Part shown: positions 8,649-14,070 of the stretch, one piece after another
How the letters are laid out: the number at the start of each line of letters is the position of its first letter
Numbering within the stretch: the first letter of the stretch is position 1
NCBI GenBank assembly: GCA_002898115.1
Contig: BDTL01000152.1
Location: 1-14,070, forward strand
Direction: 5' to 3'
DNA length: 14,070 nt
Origin: a bacterium BMS3Bbin02
Lineage (GTDB): Bacteria > Actinomycetota > Acidimicrobiia > Spongiisociales > UBA5794
Made by a program: the position numbers and the translations under genes
The notes under the pieces: model-generated
Told to the model about the DNA's origin: nothing
The model's database searches: none
The model's input: the letters and a program-made list of their open reading frames with translations, nothing else

Positions 8649-8728
8649 GGGCGAGGCTCCTTCGCTGTTGTAGGGTCCAAAAGCGCACAATGCAGAGTAT
8701 TGGAGGCCACAACGGGGAGCTGCGGCGC

Positions 8729-8762
8729 CACCTGCGTTGACGTGTACACGTCAACGCAGGTG
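8729..8762. terminator. Perfect 34-bp palindrome, terminator hairpin or operator
   Basis: The half-site CACCTGCGTTGACGTGT is followed directly by its exact reverse complement, so all 34 bases are symmetric about 8745/8746. In RNA this gives a 15-bp stem with a GTAC loop. It lies 80 bp after the stop of the channel-like gene and 110 bp before the Clp1-like start. No T-run follows, so it is not a textbook intrinsic terminator, although U-poor hairpin terminators are proposed in high-GC actinomycetes. A dimeric regulator site or a cruciform is equally possible. I see nothing else recognisable in the 224-bp gap. Confidence 0.5.
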
Positions 8763-8872
8763 TCCGGCGTCGTTCCCGTCTCGATGCATCGGCATTGCCA
8801 CTGCTCGTGTGGGAGAATCGGAGCAACGCTAGCTATCAGCAGACTCCGAGACTGCGACCGAGGAGCCTAAGT

Positions 8873-9766
8873 ATGCAACAGCAGAGGTTTGCTTCTATCC
8901 GAGAACGGATGGCTGGCGAGACCGGCGTTGTCATGCTGATTGGTCCCCGTGACACCGGCAAGACAACCCTCGGACGTCTGCTGGTCGCCGACGCCCTCGA
9001 CTCTGGAATCCGTTGTGCGTTGGTCGACGCAGATACAGCCCGGTCCTCGGTTGGTCCTCCTGCGTGTGTGGGCCTCAGGCTCATCGCGTCCACCGCAGAT
9101 CTTGAGAACCTCGCAAAGGCAGATGCCCTCCGATTTGTAGGTTCCACCCACCCTCAAGGTGTCGTGCTGCCGCATGTGGTTGCGGTTTCTGCTCTCGTTA
9201 CCGAGGCGCGAGAACGTGCCGAGCTCATCATTGTCGATACGACGAGTGCCGTTGCGGGGGTTGTTGGGCAAACCCTGAAATACCATCTCGCCGAACTGGC
9301 AAAACCGTCGGTCGTGATCGCTTTGCAGCGAGGCAACGAGATGGACCCGATTATCGGAATGTTGCGCAGGTTTCTGTCTGCCCGTGTCGCGGTGCTGGAA
9401 CCCGAGTTCCAGGTCATCCCGGCAGGGCCCGTGCAGGCGGCCGAGGGACTCGCCGCAGCATTCCGAGAGGAGCTCCGAACGCCGCTACCCCGGTGGAGGG
9501 TGCAGCCGACCGTCTTCGCGCCGACCCTCCCCGATGGGTTCGAACTCGAACCTCTCGATGGAACGATTGTCGGTATTCAAAACTCGAGCGGGGAATGTCT
9601 CGGTCTTGGAGTTCTCGACCATGACGGTGATACGTTGCGTGTTGCAACCCACCACGGTGAGTCGATGAGCGGACTCAGAGTCGGGTCGCTCAAGGTGGAT
9701 CTCGACACGTTCGCGACAACCCGTATCCGGTTGCGGGAACTCTTTTTCGGTCTGTCGACCTCGTGA
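8873..9766 (+). CDS. Clp1/Grc3-type P-loop polynucleotide kinase homologue
   Basis: This 297-residue protein resembles the Clp1_P family, whose members phosphorylate 5'-hydroxyl ends of RNA or DNA (eukaryotic Clp1 and Grc3/Nol9, archaeal PNK). Walker A is GPRDTGKTT at residues 24-32. A Walker B-like VDADTARSSVGPPACVGL starts at 51, matching the Clp1 pattern vDaDxGQSxxgPPGtvgL but with Ala-Arg where Gly-Gln is usual and PPAC for PPGT. FVGSTHPQG (88-96), LIIVDTTS (118-125) and VIALQRGNE (148-156) are further family-like blocks. The C-terminal third (about 205-297) looks like a small beta domain. ATG 8873 is preceded by GAGGAG with seven bases spacing; an upstream TTG at 8795 has no such site. 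It follows a 224-bp gap holding a strong palindrome and so probably has its own promoter. Family assignment is fairly sure; activity and substrate are unknown. Confidence 0.82.
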   Translation: MQQQRFASIRERMAGETGVVMLIGPRDTGKTTLGRLLVADALDSGIRCALVDADTARSSVGPPACVGLRLIASTADLENLAKADALRFVGSTHPQGVVLPHVVAVSALVTEARERAELIIVDTTSAVAGVVGQTLKYHLAELAKPSVVIALQRGNEMDPIIGMLRRFLSARVAVLEPEFQVIPAGPVQAAEGLAAAFREELRTPLPRWRVQPTVFAPTLPDGFELEPLDGTIVGIQNSSGECLGLGVLDHDGDTLRVATHHGESMSGLRVGSLKVDLDTFATTRIRLRELFFGLSTS

Positions 9767-9785
9767 CGGCAGGCGATTCGCCGTC
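9765..9785. terminator. Weak hairpin between convergent genes
   Basis: GACGGC (9765-9770) pairs with GCCGTC (9780-9785) across a 9-base loop. It begins inside the stop codon of the Clp1-like gene and lies in the 46-bp spacer to the converging VOC gene. No T-run follows on either strand, so a bidirectional terminator role is only suggested by position. Confidence 0.3.
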
Positions 9786-9812
9786 CCCCTTCAGGCACCG
9801 CGTTTCTGGTTG

Positions 9813-10469
9813 CTACAGCGCTCTGTCGGGTGATAGCACGGCGAGTCCGGCTTCGGTGTCGTGGACTGTGAAGATGCGGCGGCCGGGTTGGATAGCGGAG
9901 TGGACTGTCGAAATGTTGAGTCCCATCGATCGCCAGCGGAGAGCAACACCCTCTAGTGGTTCGTCACACACCAGCGTCACTCCATAGATCGCGGGATTGC
10001 GCACCGGCGACTCAACAACCTCCACGAGGGGACCCGCCCGAAAAAATGCCGCAGGTCGATCCCGGACCTGCATCCGGAGCCGCGGGTCGAGACCGATTTC
10101 AGCAAACACCGCAACAGCTTCGTCCAGTGCCGGGACGAGCAGGACAATGTGGTCGACCGCCCACCCTTGAACGTGCGTTGGTTCCTCCAGGGTGGTGTCG
10201 GTGTCTTCGGTCGCGGGGATTCCGAAGGCGGGAGCAACATCGGACCAGTCCCACGCGGGGTCGCCGGTGACCAGGTGCACCGAGCGGCCCAACCACTGGG
10301 ATGGAAAGCCGAACGTCTCCCACGGGAGCGGGAGTTGAAGCGTCGTGAGATGTGGGGCTGGGATGAGATCGGCCTTGGGTGGGAGCAGGGAAGTGTACAA
10401 GGGAGAGACCCGACATACCGCAACCAGCGGCCCCGCACTTCCCCGAACGAGGATTCCCTGGTGCTGCAC
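9813..10469 (-). CDS. VOC/glyoxalase-fold domain protein
   Basis: The protein has 218 residues. Residues 102-215 carry a vicinal-oxygen-chelate pattern: WAVDHIVLLVPALDEAVAVF opens one beta-alpha-beta-beta-beta module, with AAFFRAGPLVEVVESP as its closing strands, and IYGVTLVCDEPLEGVALRWRSMGL opens the second half. H107 and a Glu in VEVVE (about 150-153) sit where VOC enzymes place metal ligands, but no substrate can be named. The first 100 residues are less typical and may form another half-module; LPLPWETFGFPSQWLGRSVHLVTGD looks like genuine protein. The chosen GTG start has AGGTAGAG seven bases upstream; a shorter form starting inside the frame cannot be excluded. It converges on the Clp1-like gene and lies 209 bp beyond the YbjN-like gene, in the same direction as that operon. 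Confidence 0.75.
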   Translation of the reverse strand: MQHQGILVRGSAGPLVAVCRVSPLYTSLLPPKADLIPAPHLTTLQLPLPWETFGFPSQWLGRSVHLVTGDPAWDWSDVAPAFGIPATEDTDTTLEEPTHVQGWAVDHIVLLVPALDEAVAVFAEIGLDPRLRMQVRDRPAAFFRAGPLVEVVESPVRNPAIYGVTLVCDEPLEGVALRWRSMGLNISTVHSAIQPGRRIFTVHDTEAGLAVLSPDRAL

Positions 10470-10486
10470 CTCGGGTCTCTACCTGG

Positions 10487-10515
10487 AACCTACTGAACCC
10501 TCAAATCGTGTTCAA
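10487..10515 (-). promoter_or_regulatory. Possible promoter for the VOC gene
   Basis: On the minus strand TTGAAC (10515-10510) and TAGGTT (10492-10487) are spaced by 17 bp, close to sigma-70 geometry. The predicted start near 10480 would leave a leader of only about 11 bases and would cut into the proposed ribosome binding site (AGGTAGAG, 10484-10477), so either the promoter or the start codon may be wrong. Confidence 0.22.
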
Positions 10516-10587
10516 CCCCTCTGTAAACAGTGATAACTGGGCGTAACCTGTGTGCGGGGTCACCCACTCCACAACATACCCGCGGAA

Positions 10588-10599
10588 AACCACGTGGTT
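10588..10599. promoter_or_regulatory. 12-bp palindrome AACCACGTGGTT in spacer
   Basis: AACCACGTGGTT is perfectly symmetric with a CACGTG core and lies in the spacer between the YbjN-like gene and the VOC gene. Next to it (10600-10623) is a weak stem-loop between CCGGT and ACCGG. Either could bind a dimeric regulator of the VOC gene or help end the operon transcript. Only the symmetry is seen. Confidence 0.25.
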
Positions 10600-10628
10600 C
10601 CGGTGGTTATGAACCTGAACCGGCTCAG

Positions 10629-10660
10629 TTGTCCACATATCCACACCCGGTTGTGCACAA
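10629..10660. other. Cluster of DnaA-box-like sequences
   Basis: Within 32 bp lie TTGTCCACA (10629-10637), ATATCCACA (10637-10645) and the palindromic TTGTGCACAA (10651-10660), which reads TTGTGCACA on both strands. The DnaA box consensus is TTATCCACA, and TTGTCCACA is a common actinobacterial form, so the first two are single-mismatch matches and the others are two off. The cluster begins about 20 bp after the YbjN-like stop. No dnaA, dnaN or AT-rich unwinding region is nearby, so an origin is unlikely; DnaA titration or DnaA-linked regulation of the VOC gene is conceivable. The rest of the 209-bp spacer holds only the palindrome and promoter-like bases listed separately. Confidence 0.4.
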
Positions 10661-10678
10661 CGGCCTGGGACAAGTATT

Positions 10679-11107
10679 TCATCGCGATGTTTCGCGACCC
10701 CGTCGAGCGGCTGCAAGACAGTGAGGGAACAGGCGCTCGACGCCATCGTGAATAGCGCCGACGATGACACCAAGCATGTCGGCATCAACCGCTGCCGCGG
10801 GGATTCGCCCGGTCAGGTACACGTCCTCGCGTCGGTCGAAGGACACAGCGACAGGCCAACTCTTGTGGTTGAACTTCAGGAATCGTCGCTGGAGGTCGAC
10901 GTCGTCCGTTCGGCCGAAGAGGTGCGCGTCGAATCGAAGAGTGATGTCGCCTGTCTCGAACCACACCGTGGTTGCATCGCGGCAGTCCTGAACGAGACGA
11001 ACACCGCGACGTCCGTCGAATTCTCCGGCCCAGACAACACCTGAGTCAGCGTCCGCTGCCCATGACGTTGTCGTGACCGCGACAAGATCCCACAGCAGAT
11101 TGTTCAC
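10679..11107 (-). CDS. YbjN-like domain protein
   Basis: This is a 142-residue soluble protein. The second half, FLKFNHKSWPVAVSFDRR at about 77-94 followed by EDVYLTGRIPAAAVDADMLG and an amphipathic end helix, resembles YbjN-type domains (fold shared with type III secretion chaperones). It begins with GTG in a GTGA overlap with the stop of the glycosyltransferase gene, so the two are translationally coupled. In Mycobacterium tuberculosis a YbjN-like gene (Rv0487) directly follows mshA (Rv0486), and the same order here supports both assignments. The molecular function of the family in actinomycetes is not established. No signal peptide or membrane segment is visible. Confidence 0.7.
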   Translation of the reverse strand: MNNLLWDLVAVTTTSWAADADSGVVWAGEFDGRRGVRLVQDCRDATTVWFETGDITLRFDAHLFGRTDDVDLQRRFLKFNHKSWPVAVSFDRREDVYLTGRIPAAAVDADMLGVIVGAIHDGVERLFPHCLAAARRGRETSR

Positions 11108-12327
11108 AGCGCTTTGATTCCGTCATACAGCTCCAGGAGCCGATCGACAGTTTGGTCCCAGGAGAACTGCTGCGCATTGGCTTGGGCTTTTGACCGCATC
11201 ATGTTGTGGTCATCCGGCGACGACAGGATCTTGTCAATTGCTGCGGCAAAGGCGCTCGGGGAATGCCCATCGATGAGGACGCCCGATTCGCCGTCCGCGA
11301 CAACGTAGGGCAGTCCTCCGACGGAGGACGCAACGACGGGGAGACCACACGCCTGTGCCTCGGCGGCAACGAGGCCGAATGACTCGCTGCGACTCGGCAT
11401 CAACAGAAGATCTGCTGCTTGGTAGTAGGAAGGGAGACGGTCGTGAGATTCCGGGCCCTGGAAAGCGACTCGGTCGGCGATGCCGAGGTCGGTGGCAAGG
11501 CGCTTCAGCATGACCAGCTCACGGTCGCCCTCCTGACCGCTTGGTCCACCGACTATGACAAGTCGAACGTCGCTAAGGCCACGGTGCGCCACCTCTGCTG
11601 TGGCGGAAACCGCGATGTCGAATCCCTTGAGTGCTTGAATCCTGCCAACACAGAGAAGGACTGGTTCGTTGCCCCATCCGAGCACACGACGTGCTTGTTG
11701 CTGGTCGCCCGGAGAGAACAGGTTGTGGTCAATTCCCGGCGGGCTGATGCAGAGTCGCTCAGGTGTTGCGCCGTAGTGGTCGAGAAGATCGTCGAATTCG
11801 TATGGTGTTGAAGCAACGACACAATCCGATTGCCCGATGGTATGTAGTTCGATTCCCTTGCGGACCTCGGAGGACGCGGGCTCGTCGTCGCGACGGTTGA
11901 TATCTTTGACACGACCGAGCGTGTGGAACGAGTTTGCCAGTGGTATGCCGAGCAGCTTCTTGAGTCTCACGCCGGTTCGACCACTTAACCAGTAATGCGA
12001 GTGGATCAGGTCGAAGGACATGTCCGACTCTTCGATCCACCGTTCAACACCGTACGCGAATTCGTCAACGTACTGGACCATGTCGGCGATCGGAATCGGC
12101 TTGGCCGGGCCTGCCTCGATCCGAACGAGGGTGTAGAGCGGTGAAACTTCGGTTTCGATAGGTTTTCCGGCCTGACACGCTCGCGTGAAGACGACGACCT
12201 CGATACCGTGACGAGTCATAGCTTCGGAGAGTTCGTCGATGTAGACGTTCATTCCTCCGGCGTTGCCGACTCCGGGCTGGAGGCGGGGGGACGTGTGCAT
12301 GCTGATGACAGCGAGCGTAGAAATCAT
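11104..12327 (-). CDS. GT4 glycosyltransferase, MshA-type
   Basis: This 407-residue GT-B enzyme matches the MshA group, which transfers GlcNAc from UDP-GlcNAc to inositol 3-phosphate in the first step of mycothiol synthesis. Visible motifs: VISMHTSPRLQPGVGNAGGMNVYIDEL (7-33) with the glycine-rich donor loop, SHYWLSG (110-116), FHTLGRVK (134-141), VGRIQALKGFD (227-237) and an EX7E motif, E315-SFGLVAA-E323, for the nucleotide sugar. Y112, T136 and R156 fall where MshA holds the inositol phosphate, but the expected lysine region (GPFEGLDKEDL in MshA) reads GPAKPIPIADM, with Ile80 at that position, so substrate identity is unsure and I give no gene symbol. The start ATG overlaps the upstream acyltransferase stop (ATGA), and the stop overlaps the YbjN-like GTG. 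The MshA-YbjN order matches mycobacteria; a different sugar acceptor is the main alternative. Confidence 0.85.
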   Translation of the reverse strand: MISTLAVISMHTSPRLQPGVGNAGGMNVYIDELSEAMTRHGIEVVVFTRACQAGKPIETEVSPLYTLVRIEAGPAKPIPIADMVQYVDEFAYGVERWIEESDMSFDLIHSHYWLSGRTGVRLKKLLGIPLANSFHTLGRVKDINRRDDEPASSEVRKGIELHTIGQSDCVVASTPYEFDDLLDHYGATPERLCISPPGIDHNLFSPGDQQQARRVLGWGNEPVLLCVGRIQALKGFDIAVSATAEVAHRGLSDVRLVIVGGPSGQEGDRELVMLKRLATDLGIADRVAFQGPESHDRLPSYYQAADLLLMPSRSESFGLVAAEAQACGLPVVASSVGGLPYVVADGESGVLIDGHSPSAFAAAIDKILSSPDDHNMMRSKAQANAQQFSWDQTVDRLLELYDGIKAL

Positions 12328-13241
12328 GTTGTTGCCTCGATGACGAAGAGATCTCGCGCAGTCGCTCCCATGCGGAACTTGTAGACCTCGTCACCCTTGA
12401 GAAAGTCGAATCGGTGAAGACCACTGTCGATCACCTGCTCAATAAGTAGGTCAAGAAGGACGACGCCGGGAGCTCCTTCGGCGAACGTCGGCTCAAGCGC
12501 CGAGTTGTAGAGGTAATACCCGTCGGCTTCGAAGAACCCGAATGCCATTGCCGCGATGTCACCCGACGCAGCCCGCAGTGCCGACATTGTCGCCCCCGAA
12601 TATTTGTGGAGGTCGGCAAAAAACGCCTCCATTGTGTCGGTCATGAATGTGCCCTTGTCACCGAACGCCTTGCGGTGCATCGCAGCGAAAGTGGCCACCG
12701 AATCACGACCGGTGACGGTTGACAGGGTCGGCTCTCCGAAATGCTCTTCAAAACGGCGTCGTTTGCGCCGAACCTCATGACGCTGTTTCTTTGAGAGTGC
12801 TGCTAGCCAATCGTGCCGACTATCGCCGAGCGTCATGACCGCGGCGACCTCGTGGACCCGTTCTGTCGGCTCTATCGATGCTCGTTCGACCGCCTTACGG
12901 ACGACTGTTGCCGCTTCGAGGGGGAGGGAATCAAAGACGAGTCGCGTGCCGTCGGGGAGATCACGGATCCATGCACCGAGCACCTCGACAACGTGCGGTC
13001 CGAGAGGAGCGTGGTAATCAGTGACGTCGGCATGGCCTGCAAAGGTCACCGTGTTGTTCTCAAGAATGAGCGGGATCAGCGTATCGTCGGACGAAATGAT
13101 CGCAAGATCCCCAGAGGGGAAATGCCGGCGCCAGACATCAAGCCACGGTGTCTTGGGGAATGGACCGACGTGTGGTGCTACCGGTTCGGAGTCGAAGAGA
13201 TGCGACGAGGCTAAGGAGTCATCCGCGGATAGATCAACCAT
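12324..13241 (-). CDS. FemAB/BioF2-like GNAT-fold acyltransferase
   Basis: The protein has 305 residues. The layout matches the Acetyltransf_6 (BioF2-like, often annotated CelD) family: an N-terminal PFPKTPWLDVWRRHF (27-41), a basic LSKKQRHEVRRKRRRFEEHF (149-168), YLYNSALEPTFAEGAPGVVLLD (about 243-264) as the acyl-donor part, and the hallmark FDFLKGDEVYKFRMGA (278-293). Members transfer acyl or aminoacyl groups to envelope sugars, peptides or lipids; the substrate here is unknown. ATG 13241 overlaps the asparaginase stop by 8 bp and has GGTGAC five bases upstream. The frame stays open upstream to 13316, but that stretch lies inside the asparaginase gene. The next gene starts in an ATGA overlap. 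Pairing with a sugar transferase suggests both act on one glycoconjugate or thiol precursor; that is inference. Confidence 0.8.
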   Translation of the reverse strand: MVDLSADDSLASSHLFDSEPVAPHVGPFPKTPWLDVWRRHFPSGDLAIISSDDTLIPLILENNTVTFAGHADVTDYHAPLGPHVVEVLGAWIRDLPDGTRLVFDSLPLEAATVVRKAVERASIEPTERVHEVAAVMTLGDSRHDWLAALSKKQRHEVRRKRRRFEEHFGEPTLSTVTGRDSVATFAAMHRKAFGDKGTFMTDTMEAFFADLHKYSGATMSALRAASGDIAAMAFGFFEADGYYLYNSALEPTFAEGAPGVVLLDLLIEQVIDSGLHRFDFLKGDEVYKFRMGATARDLFVIEATT

Positions 13242-14070
13242 GACTGTCACCGTCGAACGTGGGTTCACACACTCCTTGTGCGGTGCCACCGCCCAACACC
13301 GCAGGTCGAGCGGCATCCACCAACGCGGCGGTTGCGGCCGCCGAGAGCAACCCTAAGCGGCGGGCTCCTTCGATGAGCAATACAACAGCGATGTCTTTGT
13401 CTCCAGACCAACTCTTGGCAGCGATACCGATTCCGTTTCGACCGCCGGCCAAAAGACCGGCGGCTCCAACTTTCAGTGGTCCATCCCACCAGGCTCCAAC
13501 CTTCGCATCAGGTCGTTCGCTGCCACTGGACAGAGCGGCGTAACGATGGTTGGCAGTTGCCGCCTCAGCGAAGCGCCGATCAGACGACAGGATAGCGAAT
13601 GTTCGTGCGGCTCCCGCCAACGTCGTGCGCAGAACCGGGGCGCCGCAGCCATCGATCCCGACCGGTGCAGGATCGACTCCGGAGATCTCCCGGGTGAGGG
13701 CGATGACCCGTTGTTGCAGGGGATGGTCCTGCGAGAGATAGGAGCCCAGCGGCCATCCCTGGGCAACACATGCGCGCAACCAGGCACTGTGTTTGCCGGA
13801 ACAATTGTGGAAGATACGTTGCGGTCGTTGGTGACCGGCCGCCACCAACATGTCCCTGGCCTCACTGCTTAGAGGCCAATCCGGGGGACACCGGAGGTGA
13901 CCTTCGGTGAGTCCGACGTCACCGAGCATGTTGCGTACCATCGCGAGATGAGTAGGCCACCCGGAGTGCGATGAACATGTAACGGCCATCTGTTCCGGTG
14001 CGAGCTCGGCGCCGGCCTCCTGGGAGACAGTCGCTTGAACGAGCTTGAGCGCCGAACGCCAGTAGAGCGT
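13234..14070 (-). CDS. Rhizobium-type L-asparaginase II (N-terminus outside window)
   Basis: 278 residues are visible and the frame is open to the right edge, so the start lies outside. The protein belongs to the asparaginase II family (Rhizobium etli AnsA type), which hydrolyses L-asparagine to aspartate and ammonia. Active-site landmarks known from that enzyme are all visible: RSALK near the edge (Ser-x-x-Lys pair at visible residues 6 and 9), CSSHSG (32-37), HNCSGKH (88-94, metal-binding Cys and Lys) and DGCGAP (around 142, second metal Cys). LLAGGRNGIGIAAKSWSGD near the end fits the family's C-terminal half. The stop overlaps the following acyltransferase start by 8 bp, making this the most promoter-proximal gene of the operon that can be seen; its promoter is not in the window. 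Confidence 0.9.
   Translation of the reverse strand, partial: TLYWRSALKLVQATVSQEAGAELAPEQMAVTCSSHSGWPTHLAMVRNMLGDVGLTEGHLRCPPDWPLSSEARDMLVAAGHQRPQRIFHNCSGKHSAWLRACVAQGWPLGSYLSQDHPLQQRVIALTREISGVDPAPVGIDGCGAPVLRTTLAGAARTFAILSSDRRFAEAATANHRYAALSSGSERPDAKVGAWWDGPLKVGAAGLLAGGRNGIGIAAKSWSGDKDIAVVLLIEGARRLGLLSAAATAALVDAARPAVLGGGTAQGVCEPTFDGDSHG

Noticed and set aside
10470..10678. Replication origin
   Set aside because: Only a few DnaA-box-like sites, no AT-rich unwinding region and no dnaA/dnaN genes nearby.
10501..10788. 95-residue minus-strand ORF across the spacer
   Set aside because: It overlaps the YbjN-like gene in another frame and reads through palindromes and DnaA-like boxes; no family resemblance.
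12813..13214. 133-residue plus-strand ORF
   Set aside because: It is antisense to the well-supported FemAB-like acyltransferase gene.

Overview
The window looks like chromosomal DNA of a high-GC actinomycete. Base composition (roughly 60% GC by eye), G/C-ending codons, tightly overlapping stop/start junctions and a MshA-type glycosyltransferase next to a YbjN-like gene all fit Actinomycetota. An uncultured or marine Acidimicrobiia-type lineage is my best guess, but that is inference. No mobile element, CRISPR array, tRNA or rRNA is visible.

Left part (1-6024, minus strand): one uninterrupted reading frame of 2,008 visible codons that runs off the left edge. It encodes a secreted giant protein with a signal peptide, a head domain of about 260 residues, and then fourteen complete DUF11-type modules plus the start of a fifteenth, repeated with an almost invariant period of 121 residues. 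The many plus-strand ORFs here are antisense shadows of this gene.

Middle part (6226-9766, plus strand): thiI (tRNA 4-thiouridine synthase, THUMP plus PP-loop, no rhodanese domain) overlaps by ATGA with a membrane protein that has a K+-channel-like pore segment but a non-canonical filter. A 224-bp gap holding a perfect 34-bp palindrome follows, then a Clp1/Grc3-type P-loop polynucleotide kinase homologue. The giant gene and thiI diverge from a 201-bp spacer that holds an imperfect inverted repeat and a possible thiI promoter.

Right part (9813-14070, minus strand): in transcription order a type II-like (Rhizobium-type) asparaginase (5' end outside the window), a FemAB/GNAT-fold acyltransferase, a MshA-type GT4 glycosyltransferase and a YbjN-like protein. 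All are joined by 4-8 bp overlaps, so they form one translationally coupled operon. After a 209-bp spacer with DnaA-box-like sequences and short palindromes comes a VOC/glyoxalase-fold gene, which converges on the Clp1-like gene.

Functionally the window combines cell-surface architecture (giant DUF11 protein), RNA modification/processing candidates (ThiI, Clp1-like kinase) and an envelope or small-thiol metabolism operon (GT4, acyltransferase). The most unusual items are the clockwork DUF11 array, the 34-bp palindrome, the DnaA-box-like cluster, the atypical channel filter and the doubt over whether the GT4 is a true MshA.
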